Origin: Holophagales bacterium
Lineage (GTDB): Bacteria; Acidobacteriota; Thermoanaerobaculia; UBA5066
Length of the DNA: 64,000 nt
Assembly: GCA_016719485.1 (NCBI GenBank)
Contig: JADJZB010000026.1
Location: 49,704-113,703, forward strand
Reading direction: 5' to 3'
Within the stretch, counting starts at the first letter, position 1. Each line of letters begins with the position of its first letter. A program made the translations under genes and the position numbers. The notes beneath the pieces were generated by a model that was not told where the DNA came from, did not search any database, and saw only the letters and a program-made list of their open reading frames with translations. This document shows positions 22,343-32,369 of this stretch, piece after piece.

Positions 22343-22782
22343 GGCGCGGCGACCGCCGCCGACTGGCGCTGCGACTCCGGCGACCTGAGGATGTCCTCGA
22401 GCGACACGGCTTCGAACGCCCCGTTCACCAGGTGGTTGAGCCGGCGCATCGCGTCGGTCGCCACGCAGAAGGGGCGCGTCCGGCAGCGGCCAGTCGACGT
22501 TCCGCTCGAGCAGAACGTCAGCGAGATCGGCCCCTCGAGGGCGTTGACGATGGACCGGAGGGTCACCTCTCCGGCCGGCCGGGCCAGGCGGTAGCCGCCA
22601 CGGCTCCCACGCTCCGACGTGACGAGGCCCGCGCGGGCGAGCCTCTTCAGGACCTTGGCGACGATCGTCGCGGAAACGCCGTACGTGGCGGCAAGCTCGG
22701 TGGTCGAGACGCACGCGTTGCGGCGCGCGATCTCGGTCAGGACGAGAATGCCGTAGTCGACGATGCGGTTGAGCTTCAGCAT
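22339..22782 (-). CDS. Rrf2-family Fe-S-responsive regulator, IscR/SufR-like
   Basis: A 147-residue winged-helix repressor: [38 protein letters not shown] and the wing [17 protein letters not shown] are all Rrf2 hallmarks. Three cysteines (C-x8-C-x5-C in [17 protein letters not shown]) can ligate a [2Fe-2S] cluster, although the first spacing is longer than the C-x5-C-x7-C of E. coli IscR. It very likely autoregulates this operon with the desulfurase in response to Fe-S demand. The start at 22782 lies 20-60 bases from the window between divergent promoters (thyX is on the other strand), so a shared operator is expected there, but I could not identify a clear box. Confidence 0.92.
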   Translation of the reverse strand: MLKLNRIVDYGILVLTEIARRNACVSTTELAATYGVSATIVAKVLKRLARAGLVTSERGSRGGYRLARPAGEVTLRSIVNALEGPISLTFCSSGTSTGRCRTRPFCVATDAMRRLNHLVNGAFEAVSLEDILRSPESQRQSAAVAAP

Positions 22783-22861
22783 CGCGGAGCCCCCAACAGG
22801 CCACTATAGGCCCGGCGAGGGGCCGGTTCAATTCTGCGGATCCTCGCTAGACTCCCGCCGC

Positions 22862-24459
22862 GTGCCTGGGTTCCTTTCCCCCCCGCCCCGCGTGAGGCTC
22901 GTGAACGCCTTCGGGCGACCGTTCGACGGCGTCGTCGCCGCCGCGCGCACCTGCTACAGCCCGAAGGGGATCGTCACCCCCGAGGAGGTCGCGGGCGACG
23001 CGATCGCCGACCCCGCCGAGAGGGAGCGCCGCCGCGCGCGGCGCGACGCCCTGGCCCGGGACGTGTACCTCGCCGGGCACCACACGACGTTCCAGCACGC
23101 GCACTTCCAGTTCACGCTCGAGAACGTCAGCCGCCAGCTCGTCTGGTCCTTCCTCCACGCCCACCCCTTCTACAACTCCGAGCAGACCTCGCAGCGCTAC
23201 GTCGAGGTGAAGCCGGGGACGTTCGCCGTCCCGCCGCTCGCGGGCGAGGCGCTCGAGGTCTACCGCGCCGCCTGCGAGAGGCAGACCCTGGCCTATCGCC
23301 GCCTCGGCGAGCTCCTCGTCCCCGTGGCCTCGCGGGCCTTCTACGGCACGTTCCGCGGGCGGGAGAGCCAGCCGGCCCGCTGGGAGAAGGCGATCCGCAA
23401 GCGCGCCCTCGAGGTGGCCCGCTACGTCCTCCCGGTCGCCACGTTCACGACGCTCTACCACACCGTTTCGGCCGTCACCCTCTTCCGGTACCGGCGCCTC
23501 GCGGCGACGTTCGACGCCCCGACCGAGCAGCGGCTGGTCGTGGAGGCGATGACCCAGGAGCTTCTCCGGCACGACCCGGCCTACGCCGGCGTCCTCGAAG
23601 AGCCGGTGCCGCTCGAGGCGACGCCCGAGTTCGCTCTCGCCGAACGCCTCTTCGGCGGTCCCCGCCCCGACCGGCCGGGCGACGCGTCGTTCCGCGCGCG
23701 ATTCGACGCGGGGCTCGGCGGGCGGATCTCGCGCCTCGTCGATCGGAAGGCGCGGAACGAGGAGCTGCTCGCCGAAGCGGTCAGGGAGGTCGTCGGGATC
23801 TCTCCCGAAGCCCTCTCCGACGACGAGGCGATCGCCCTCGCGATCGACCCGGCCGGGAATACTCTCCTGGGCGAGGCGCTCAACCTCACCGACCACGGCA
23901 AGCTCGCACGGGCCCTGCATCACCCCGCCTACACCTTCCGCAAGAAGCTCTCCCACACGGCCGACAGCCAGGACCAGCGCCACCGGACGACCCCCGCCTC
24001 CCGCCCCACGCTCCACGCCTATCTCACCGACGACCCCGACTACGTCACCCCGATGCTCCTCGCGGAGCCCGGCGAGGCGAAAGCGCTCTACGACGAGACG
24101 ATGGAGAGGACCTGGGAGGCGATCCGGCGCCTTCGCACCCTCGGCGTCCCCGACGAGTTCGCGCCTACCTTCTCCCGAACGCCGTCGCGCTGCGCTTCAC
24201 CGAGTCGGCCGACCTCGCCGGCCTCCGCCACAAGCTCGCCATGCGCCTCTGCTTCAACGCACAGGAGGAGATCTGGCGCGCGTCCCTCGACGAGGCCGAA
24301 CAGGTGCGGGAGGTGGAGCCGCGCATCGGCCGCTGGCTCCTCCCCCCCTGCGGGCTGCGCGCCCGCGCCGGCGCGAAGCCCGTCTGCCCCGAGGGCGAGC
24401 GTTTCTGCGGCGTCCTCGTCTGGAAGAAGGACCTCGCGGACTACCGGCGCCTCTTCTGA
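22862..24459 (+). CDS. thyX: long FAD-dependent thymidylate synthase (ThyX), one frame break
   Basis: About 532 residues read across a single-base deletion near 24,165. ThyX makes dTMP from dUMP using methylene-THF and FAD. The usual enzyme is 220-270 residues; this is the double-length form with two ThyX-like halves. The C-terminal half has the ThyX motif RHRTTPASR, and the N-terminal half has HHTTFQHAHFQFTLENVSRQ, in which the RHR motif is lost. After the break the frame resumes as AYLLPNAVALRFTESADLAG and ends LVWKKDLADYRRLF, so the gene is probably intact in the organism. The GTG at 22862 gives VPGFLSPPPRVRLVNAFGRP; an alternative GTG lies at 22892. It is followed by palindrome copy 3. 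Confidence 0.85.
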
Positions 24460-24474
24460 CGCAGAACGGACCCC

Positions 24475-24533
24475 GGGGTCAGGTCCAAAACCGTGTATTG
24501 TCTGCGACAATACACGGTTTTTGACCTGACCCC
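24475..24533. repeat. 59-bp near-perfect palindrome, copy 3 of a dispersed family
   Basis: Two 28-base arms pair with one mismatch around a 3-base loop (TGC). The inner GTGTATTG/CAATACAC core is shared with copies 1 and 2 but the outer arm is GGGGTCAGGTC instead of GTGCCAGGCGTG. It separates convergent genes. The same outer word family (GGGGTCAGGTC) is one I associate with Y1/RAYT-linked repeats in other genomes, from memory only. Confidence 0.88.
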
Positions 24534-24561
24534 CAGTTCTTTGACCCCCATCCCCTTCGCT

Positions 24562-24837
24562 TTATTCTTCGTTCTGCAGGAGGAGGCGGAGGGCCGTCTC
24601 GGTCGGGGTGCCGGGCGGGAGAAGGACGATCGGGAGCGTGCCGGGCACTTCGTCGCGGATCGCCGCGGCGACCTGCGGGTCGTCCGTGACCACGGTGTCG
24701 ACGCGCGAGGAGCGGGAGAGCGTCTCGAGCGTGCCGTCGACGCCCCGGGCCGAGAAGAGGACCGCATCGGCCGGAAGGAAGGCCCGGAGCCGCTCGACGA
24801 GCCCCTCGTCCGCGGAGGAGACCAGGAGGTGCCTCAC
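24562..24837 (-). CDS. small receiver-like protein of unknown function
   Basis: A 91-residue protein (MRHLLVSSADEGLVERLRAF ... LLLQNEE) with the alternating strand/helix pattern of a response-regulator receiver (VDTVVTDDPQVAAAIRDEVP, LPIVLLPPGTPTETALRLLL). It lacks the clear acidic pair and the conserved lysine, so phosphorylation is doubtful. It begins four bases after the CAP-domain gene ends and is probably in the same transcript. The partial second frame on the other strand is a shadow. Confidence 0.6.
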   Translation of the reverse strand: MRHLLVSSADEGLVERLRAFLPADAVLFSARGVDGTLETLSRSSRVDTVVTDDPQVAAAIRDEVPGTLPIVLLPPGTPTETALRLLLQNEE

Positions 24838-24841
24838 CGCG

Positions 24842-25771
24842 CTACCGGGCCGTCACCATCGGCGTCGCGACGGGGAAGAGCTTCCTGCCCATCGCATCGC
24901 CTTCCGCGGCGAAGACGACGAGGTAGTAGTGCCCCGGTCCCCGGTCGAGGGCAACGACGAGCTCGACCCTGCCGCTCGCGTTCGGCCGGAAGTCACCCGG
25001 CTCACCCGATGCCCACCGGGTCCCGGCCGGGGGATAGGGGCGGAGAGTCCGCAAGGCCGGCGGCAGGCCGTAGGAGCCCCGTGCAGAGATCTCGGACCTG
25101 GACATCGGCCTCGGAGGTTCCTCGTACGCGACCTCGACGGCGCCGACGTTCCAGCCGCGCGGGAGCTTCAGCGCGACGAGCGCCCCCTTCCCCGCCTTCA
25201 CCGGCCCCGGGGGCAGCTCGGCCCACTCGAGAACGCGCCGGCTGTACTCCTCGGTCATCCGCATCTCGCCGCCGACGATCGCGAAGCCGATGCCGACGTG
25301 CGTCCAGATCGGGTCGAGAACCGTCCTGCGGTGGCCGTCGTCCGGCGGCCTCTCGGCCATGAAGGCCGCGTGCATCGCCTTCAGGAGCTCGACGGGGGGC
25401 TCGGTGAACTCGAAGCCGCGGCGGCTCTCGGCCGCGAAGTTCTGGGCGTGGTGGTCGATCCCGCCGGCGAGCGCCCAGCGCAGGTACGGCGGGCGCCCGG
25501 CGAGGTCCCAGTGGCCCGACGTCCGGTTCCGGGCCGCGTCCTCGCAGAACTCGTCCCCCACTTTCGCCCCGAGGAGGTCGTACGCCAGGGCCGGGGCGCC
25601 GTGCGCCGACCGCTCCTCGTTGATCACCCTGAGAAGCTCGGCCTTGGCCGCGGGGACGTTCTCGGCGTAGTCGGGCGCGAGGCTCGACATCACGACCCGG
25701 CGCGGCTCGGGGTCCCTGGCCGCCACGACGGGAAGGGCGGCGAGGGCCACGAACGCGGCGAGCGCCCGCAC
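24842..25771 (-). CDS. secreted CAP/SCP-domain protein
   Basis: About 309 residues. A signal peptide (ALAAFVALAALPVVAA) precedes a CAP (SCP/PR1) domain: INEERSAHGAPALAYDLLGA, SGHWDLAGRPPYLRWALAGG, and HRRTVLDPIWTHVGIGFAI, the last matching the conserved C-terminal CAP box. Around 100 further residues (VELVVALDRGPGHYYLVVFA) look like a beta domain. CAP proteins are secreted, often with unknown activity. The GTG at 25771 is chosen because it gives a compact signal peptide; GTG at 25798 is the alternative. Neither has a strong ribosome site. The enolase gene is divergent. Confidence 0.85.
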   Translation of the reverse strand: MRALAAFVALAALPVVAARDPEPRRVVMSSLAPDYAENVPAAKAELLRVINEERSAHGAPALAYDLLGAKVGDEFCEDAARNRTSGHWDLAGRPPYLRWALAGGIDHHAQNFAAESRRGFEFTEPPVELLKAMHAAFMAERPPDDGHRRTVLDPIWTHVGIGFAIVGGEMRMTEEYSRRVLEWAELPPGPVKAGKGALVALKLPRGWNVGAVEVAYEEPPRPMSRSEISARGSYGLPPALRTLRPYPPAGTRWASGEPGDFRPNASGRVELVVALDRGPGHYYLVVFAAEGDAMGRKLFPVATPMVTAR

Positions 25772-25925
25772 AGCAGTTTCCAACCGGGGGTCTCTCACCC
25801 GTAGAATCTTACGGGCCGGAAGGAGCCCGGTTGCAGTGATCCGATTCGGAACATCGGGTTGGAGAGTCGTCCTCGCCGAGGAATTCCCCTTCGCGAACGC
25901 CTGCTGCCACGTCCTGGAAGGCTGA

Positions 25926-27236
<1,311 letters not shown>

Positions 27237-27377
27237 AGACGTGAAGAAGGACTGAGGAGCACGGCGAAGAGTTGAGGTTCGAGCGGATCTCCGGGCCGAG
27301 GGAAGGGTCTCGTCTCGAGGACGGGGGGGCGGTCTGCGCCGCCTCCCCGCCCCGCGCGGCGCACCGACGAGCCGCCG

Positions 27378-27758
27378 GTGTCGGGGCCCGCGGCACGCCC
27401 GGACCGTCCGCACGTCCACCCGCTTTCCTACGTCGGCTTCTCGCTCGTCCTCTCGGTCCTTCTCTTCGTCTTCTTCCTCGCCGGCGACCGCGGCCTCCTC
27501 CAGGTGAGGAAGCAGCGGGCGCAGGTCGGCGCGCTCCAGGCCGAGGTCTCGGCGATCGCCGGGCGGAACGAGTCGCTCGAGAGAGAGGTCGCGCGCATGA
27601 CGAAGGATCCGGCCGCGGTCGAGAGGATCGCCCGCGAGGACCTGCAGCTCGTCGCCCCCGGCGACGTCGTCCTCGTCCTGCCGCCCGGGTTCGAGGAGAG
27701 GGTGACGCCAAAGCGGCCGCCCTCCTCCGGCGAGCCGGGGGCCCCACCCTCGCGCTGA
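27378..27758 (+). CDS. FtsB/DivIC-like septum formation initiator
   Basis: A 126-residue bitopic membrane protein. A short cytoplasmic N-terminus precedes one helix (YVGFSLVLSVLLFVFFLAGD) and a periplasmic coiled coil (VRKQRAQVGALQAEVSAIAG), then the conserved motif AAVERIAREDLQLVAPGDVV, which matches septum formation initiators. It would join FtsL and FtsQ in the divisome. Its place just after enolase matches the usual eno-ftsB order. GTG at 27378 is the first in-frame start before the helix; no strong ribosome site is visible. Confidence 0.88.
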   Translation: MSGPAARPDRPHVHPLSYVGFSLVLSVLLFVFFLAGDRGLLQVRKQRAQVGALQAEVSAIAGRNESLEREVARMTKDPAAVERIAREDLQLVAPGDVVLVLPPGFEERVTPKRPPSSGEPGAPPSR

Positions 27759-27772
27759 CGGAGCCCTCCCGC

Positions 27773-28872
27773 GTGATCCATCGCCGCGACGCCGAGCACC
27801 TCGACGCTTCCGACCCGCTCGCCCCCTTCCGCGACCGTTTCGTCCTTCCCGACGGCCTCGTCTACCTCGACGGCAACTCGCTCGGCGCGCTCCCGAAGGG
27901 TGCGACCGCGCGCGTCGCCGAAGCCGTCTCGCGCGAGTGGGGGGAAGGACTCGTCAGGAGCTGGAACGACGCCGGGTGGATCGACCTCCCTCGCCGCGTG
28001 GGCGACAAGATCGCCCGCCTCGTCGGCGCGGGAACCGGCGAGGTCGTCTGTGCCGACTCGACCTCCGTCAACGTCTTCAAGGTCCTCTCAGCGGCGCTCG
28101 CCCTCCGGCCCGGGCGCCGGACGATCCTCTCCGAGGAAGGGAACTTCCCCACCGACCTCTACGTCAGCGAAGGCCTCGCGCGCCTCCTCGACCGCGGATA
28201 CCGGGTCCGTCTCGTTCCGAAGGGCGATGTCGTCCGCTCCTCGACACCGACACCGCCGCGCTCCTCCTGACGCACGTGGACTACCGGACCGGCGAGCGGC
28301 ACGACCTCTCCGCCGTCACGCACGCTGCGCACGCGGCCGGCGCGCTCGCCGTCTGGGACCTCGCGCACACGGCCGGCGCGATGCCGGTCGACCTGACCGC
28401 CGCCGGCGCCGACTTCGCCGTCGGCTGCGGCTACAAGTACCTCTGCGGCGGCCCGGGCGCGCCGGCGTTCCTCTACGTCGCGCCGCGCCATCAGGAGGCT
28501 TTCCAGCAGCCGCTCTCCGGGTGGCTCGGGCACGCGGAGCCGTTCGCATTCGAGGCGGCCTATCGCCCCGCCGCAGGCATCTCGCGCTTCCTCTGCGGCA
28601 CGCCGCCGATCCTCTCGATGTCGGCCCTCGACGCCGCGCTCGACGTGATCCTCGAAGCCGACCTCGCACTCGTGCGCGCCAAGTCGGAGGCGATCACCTC
28701 GTTCTTCGTCGAGGCAGTGGAGCAGCTCTGCGGCGACGCCGTGGGTCTCGTCTCGCCGCGCGTCCCTTCCCTCCGCGGCAGCCAGGTCTCCTTCTGGGGC
28801 AGGGGGCGCTCGCGGAGGTGCTTTCGTCGCACGCCCACGAGCGCCCCGAGTTTCGGCTGCGTTCGGCGGTGA
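27773..28872 (+). pseudogene. kynU: kynureninase, frame-broken and C-terminally truncated
   Basis: The sequence reads as kynureninase (hydrolysis of kynurenine to anthranilate, PLP-dependent): FVLPDGLVYLDGNSLGALPK, REWGEGLVRSWNDAGWIDLP, VCADSTSVNVFKVLSAAL, then after a single-base deletion near 28,230 DTDTAALLLTHVDYRTGERH and the PLP-lysine region FAVGCGYKYLCGGPGAPAFL. It stops agreeing with the family after PSLRGSQVSFWGR near 28,795. The normal last 60 or so residues, about GDFRAPDILRFGF and the helix after, are missing, and a different frame runs to a stop at 28,872. The frame break could be an assembly error, but the missing tail looks like a real deletion. The GTG at 27773 is the start of the conserved N-terminus. 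Confidence 0.8.
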
Positions 28873-28878
28873 CGTGAT

Positions 28879-29283
28879 CTACCGGTAGCGGGCCCGCGCC
28901 CAGTAGCCGGGGATCCAGCGGCCCCAGCGGTCGTAGTAGCCGGTCACCCACACCGCGCCGCGGTAGGGCCGGGCGATCCAACGTCCCTCGACGTAGGCCC
29001 AGCGGGCGGCGTCACGGTAACGGCGGTCGTACCGGTAGGCGTCCCGTCCGTAGCGGTCGTCGCGGTGGCGGTTCTCGTAGTTCCACCGGCCGTGGCGGTC
29101 ATCGTGACGGACGTCGACGACGACGGGCAGGGGCGGCACGGGGAGGTGGCGCAGCACCTTGTGGGGCGCAGGCGGGAGCGGGAGATTCACGTGGACCCGC
29201 ACGTCCGCCGGGGCCGACGGCGCCACCGCGAGGGTGAGGGCCGCCGCTGCGGCGAGGATCATGTTCCGGTTGGCGTTCTTCAT
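28879..29283 (-). CDS. secreted YXWGXW/WXXGXW-repeat protein
   Basis: A 134-residue exported protein. A signal peptide (MILAAAAALTLAVAPSAPAD) is followed by an Arg/Asp/Tyr-rich stretch (DRHGRWNYENRHRDDRYGRD) and a C-terminal repeat region (WAYVEGRWIARPYRGAVWVT, GYYDRWGRWIPGYWARARYR) typical of the YXWGXW-repeat family, whose function is unknown. The start is certain: AAGGAGGT sits 7 bases before ATG at 29283. Confidence 0.85.
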   Translation of the reverse strand: MKNANRNMILAAAAALTLAVAPSAPADVRVHVNLPLPPAPHKVLRHLPVPPLPVVVDVRHDDRHGRWNYENRHRDDRYGRDAYRYDRRYRDAARWAYVEGRWIARPYRGAVWVTGYYDRWGRWIPGYWARARYR

Positions 29284-29490
29284 GTCGGACCTCCTTGGAC
29301 GATCTGTGGGAGTTCGTTGCTCCCACCCCGTCCATTGCAGGCCCGATGCCAGCCCGCCGGAACGCCCGAGAGTGCGGCGCGTCACTCTTTCGCGCCTGCG
29401 AAAGGTGCCATTCGCTCTCGACCGGGCCCTCAATCGCCCTCTGGAGAGGACGAGAAGCCTCCCGGCGAGCGCCGGGAGGCCCTTGGGTCA

Positions 29491-31056
29491 CTACGCCGCG
29501 TGGATCCGGTCCTCGAAGGCCGCGAGAGCGGCCTTCGCTCCCTCGCCCATGGAGATGATGATCTGCTTGTAGGGGGTCGTCGTGACGTCGCCCGCCGCGT
29601 AGATCCCCTTCGTCGACGTGCGGCACTTGTCGTCCACGACGATCTCGCCGAAGCGGTTCACGTCGACGAGCCCCTTCACGAGAGCGGAGTTCGGGACGAG
29701 GCCGATCTGGATGAAGATCCCGTCGACCGGGATCGTCTTCTCCGCGTCGTTCCCGCGGTCGACGACCTTGATCCCCGTGACCTTGCTCCCGTCGCCGACG
29801 ATCTCCGCCGTCCGGTGGTGGAGGACGATCTGGGTGTTCGGCAGCTTCTTCAGGTTGTCGACGAGGACCTTGTCGGCCTTCAGCTCGTTCATGAACTCGA
29901 CCACGGTCACCGAGCCGCAGATCCCGGCGAGGTCGATCGCGGCCTCGATGCCCGAGTTGCCGCCGCCGACGACGACGACCCTCTTGTCCTTGTAGAAGGG
30001 GCCGTCGCAGTGCGGGCAGAAGGCGACGCCGCGCCCGATGTACTCCTTCTCGCCGGCGACGTTCAGCTCGCGCCACTGCGCGCCCGTCGCCACGATGAGC
30101 GACTTCGCCTGGAGCACCTCGCCCCCCGCGAGGCGGACCGTCTTGAGCTCGCCGTTCTCGATCGCCTCCACGCGCCGGTTGTCGAGGATCTCGACCGGGT
30201 AGCTGCGGACGTGGGCCAGGATGTCGGCGGCGAGCTTCTTCCCCTCGGTGTGCGTCGTCCCGATGAGGTTGTCGATGCCGACCGTCTCGAGGACCTGCCC
30301 GCCGACGTTCTTGGCGACGAGGGCCGTGCGGAGCCCCTTGCGAACCGAGTAGATCGCCGCGGACGCGCCGGCCGGACCGCCCCCGACGACGACGACGTCG
30401 TAGGGCTCGCGCGCCGGGAGGTCCTGCGCCGCCTCCGACGCTTCGGCGCCGTAGCGCTCCTCGAGCGCGTCGATCAGCTCCACGAGACCGGCCCGGCCCA
30501 CGGAGACCTGCGCGTTCTCGTGGATCGTGGAGATCACCGTCGGGACGCCCTGGATTCCCAGCTTCTCGACCTCGCTCTCCGCGAGGCCGCCGTCCACCAT
30601 CTCGTGGACGAAGTCGGGGTGGATCAGGGCCATCTGGTTCAGCGCCTGCACCACCTCGGGGCAGTTGTGGCACGAGAGGGAGACGAACGTCCTGAGGCGG
30701 ACGGGCCCCTTCAGGTGCCTGATCCGGTTCTGCAGCCCTTCGTCCGGCCTCTTCCCGAGCCCCGCGGCGTTCAGGACCGCGAGGACGAGGGAGGAGAACT
30801 CGTGCCCCCCGGGAATCCCCTTGAAGAGGATCGACGCGGAGCACCCTTCCACGGCCACCTCGAACGAGGGGATCGCGGCGGGCTCTCCCTCGACGCGGTG
30901 AACGACTTTCCCCGGTGCCGTCGCAGCGATGTCGGCGAGCATCGTGGTGAGCTCGTCCTGCTTCGGGTGATCGGACGGGCGCTGGCGGAGGACGATCGTG
31001 ACCGGGAGGTCGCGGTAGAGCTGCTGGAGCTGCGCGGACAGGGAGGCGTCGAGCAT
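29491..31056 (-). CDS. ahpF: alkyl hydroperoxide reductase subunit F
   Basis: A 521-residue NAD(P)H-dependent flavoprotein that reduces AhpC. Two N-terminal thioredoxin-like folds end with the redox pair FVSLSCHNCPEVVQAL near residue 130. A thioredoxin-reductase-like body follows with FAD-binding VVVGGGPAGASAAIYSVRKG, the active-site pair AFCPHCDGPFYK near residue 347, the NAD-binding GGGNSGIEAAIDLAGI and the C-terminal GIYAAGDVTTTPYKQIIISM. Length and order match AhpF. ahpC lies upstream on the same strand, 146 bases away, so the usual ahpCF operon is present. Confidence 0.97.
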   Translation of the reverse strand: MLDASLSAQLQQLYRDLPVTIVLRQRPSDHPKQDELTTMLADIAATAPGKVVHRVEGEPAAIPSFEVAVEGCSASILFKGIPGGHEFSSLVLAVLNAAGLGKRPDEGLQNRIRHLKGPVRLRTFVSLSCHNCPEVVQALNQMALIHPDFVHEMVDGGLAESEVEKLGIQGVPTVISTIHENAQVSVGRAGLVELIDALEERYGAEASEAAQDLPAREPYDVVVVGGGPAGASAAIYSVRKGLRTALVAKNVGGQVLETVGIDNLIGTTHTEGKKLAADILAHVRSYPVEILDNRRVEAIENGELKTVRLAGGEVLQAKSLIVATGAQWRELNVAGEKEYIGRGVAFCPHCDGPFYKDKRVVVVGGGNSGIEAAIDLAGICGSVTVVEFMNELKADKVLVDNLKKLPNTQIVLHHRTAEIVGDGSKVTGIKVVDRGNDAEKTIPVDGIFIQIGLVPNSALVKGLVDVNRFGEIVVDDKCRTSTKGIYAAGDVTTTPYKQIIISMGEGAKAALAAFEDRIHAA

Positions 31057-31202
31057 GAGGTTTCTCTGTTCCTATTCGGGTGTGCGCGGGGACGAGCTCC
31101 GCTTTCCGCAGGAACTCCCGCTCGCGCCGGAGTCGGTGGGCCCGAACGGCTGGAGGGGACGCGGCTCCCGAGGGGCCGCGTCTCCTCCACGCCGGGTCCG
31201 GA

Positions 31203-31766
31203 TCAGATCTTGCCGACGAGGTCGAGGCTGGGCTTGAGGGTCTCCGCGCCCGGGGTCCACTTCGCGGGGCAGACCTCGTTCGGGTGCTTGGCGATGTGAA
31301 CCGCCGCCTGGACCTTGCGGAGGAGCTCCTTGGCGTCGCGGCCGATGCCGTTGTCGTGGATCTCGACGATCTTGATCTGCCCCTTGGGGTTCACGACGAA
31401 CGTTCCGCGGTAGGAGAGGCCGGCGTCGTCGATGTGGACGCCGAACGCCTTCGAGAGGTGGTGCGTCGGGTCGGCGAGCATCGGGTAGTGGATCTTCTTG
31501 ATGGTCTCGGAGGCGTCGTGCCACGCCTTGTGGGTGAAGTGGGTGTCGGTCGAGACGGAGTAGATCTCGGCGCCGAGCTTCTTGAACTCGGCGTAGTTGT
31601 CCGCCAGGTCGCCCAGCTCCGTCGGGCAGACGAAGGTGAAGTCCGCCGGGTAGAAGAAGAAGATCGCCCACTTGCCGGCGAGGTCCTTGTTCGAGATCTC
31701 CTTGAAGGCGCCCTCGTGGTAGGCCTGCACCTTGAACTCGGGGATCTGGCTGTTGATGATGCTCAT
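31203..31766 (-). CDS. ahpC: peroxiredoxin AhpC
   Basis: A 187-residue 2-Cys peroxiredoxin that reduces hydrogen peroxide and organic hydroperoxides. The peroxidatic Cys is in FYPADFTFVCPTELGDLADN (residue about 47) and the resolving Cys in HPNEVCPAKWTPGAETLKPS. AhpF next downstream reduces it. ATG at 31766 follows AAGGAGAAGACAGC. The A/T-rich 31,790-31,850 stretch upstream is the likely promoter, where a PerR or OxyR site could sit; I see no perfect box. Confidence 0.97.
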   Translation of the reverse strand: MSIINSQIPEFKVQAYHEGAFKEISNKDLAGKWAIFFFYPADFTFVCPTELGDLADNYAEFKKLGAEIYSVSTDTHFTHKAWHDASETIKKIHYPMLADPTHHLSKAFGVHIDDAGLSYRGTFVVNPKGQIKIVEIHDNGIGRDAKELLRKVQAAVHIAKHPNEVCPAKWTPGAETLKPSLDLVGKI

Positions 31767-31990
31767 GCTGTCTTCTCCTTGCGTAATCAAGCGGGCGATC
31801 GCCTCGCTATTTAGACTACGTCCAATATAGAACAGACGGATTGAAAAGGGAAGCCCGGCCCCTCGATGAGGCTTACCGGCCGGGGAATGGAACGACACGA
31901 TGGCCGGCCAACGCCACCCCTTCCCGGCCCGCGGCCACGGGCCGGCGCTTGACTTCCCCCCTGCGCCCCGGTATCTTCCCCCTCCCTTGA

Positions 31991-32067
<77 letters not shown>

Positions 32068-32101
32068 TACATAAGTCCGCGAGGTGAAAGCGGTTACGGG
32101 T

Positions 32102-32125
32102 ACCCGGCGGAAACGCCGGGTTCTT
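32102..32125 (+). terminator. hairpin terminator after tRNA-fMet
   Basis: ACCCGGCG, loop GAAA, CGCCGGGT forms a perfect 8-bp stem followed by TCTT, 35 bases past the tRNA. It is a plausible intrinsic terminator with a short T-rich tail. Confidence 0.75.
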
Positions 32126-32135
32126 CGTATTCGAT

Positions 32136-32330
32136 CGAATCCCTAGGTCATCCCTAGGTTGGACGCGCTGGGCTCGCTGTTGATGCGGGTTGAGCCGCTC
32201 GGGTCGGCGGGTTCGCGCCGCGTCTGCTGGGGTGTGCGGGTCCCGCGCCGGCCGTCGCTCTCTCCCGAGACAGGCGGCCACCCTGGCCGAGGTCGCCGGA
32301 CCGAAATCCCTAGGTCCATCCCTAGGTTCG
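32136..32330. repeat. two copies of a tandem CCCTAGG repeat
   Basis: ATCCCTAGGTCATCCCTAGG occurs at 32139-32158, and ATCCCTAGGTCCATCCCTAG at 32306-32325. Each copy holds CCCTAGGT twice, 11-12 bases apart, giving four CCTAGG palindromes in 190 bases at the left edge of the accessory region. They could bind a recombinase or repressor, or be remnants of an att region. The remaining bases between the tRNA and 32,370 contain no gene I can support. Confidence 0.7.
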
Positions 32331-32369
32331 AAGGGAGCGATTGGAGGCGTAATACCGGTCGGCGATCGT

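Noticed and set aside
29065..31299. 744-residue plus frame over ahpF
   Set aside because: Shadow of ahpF, Val/Asp/Leu repeats without motifs.
32136..32330. CRISPR array at the CCCTAGG repeats
   Set aside because: Repeat units are too short and only two clusters exist; no spacers of uniform size and no cas genes.
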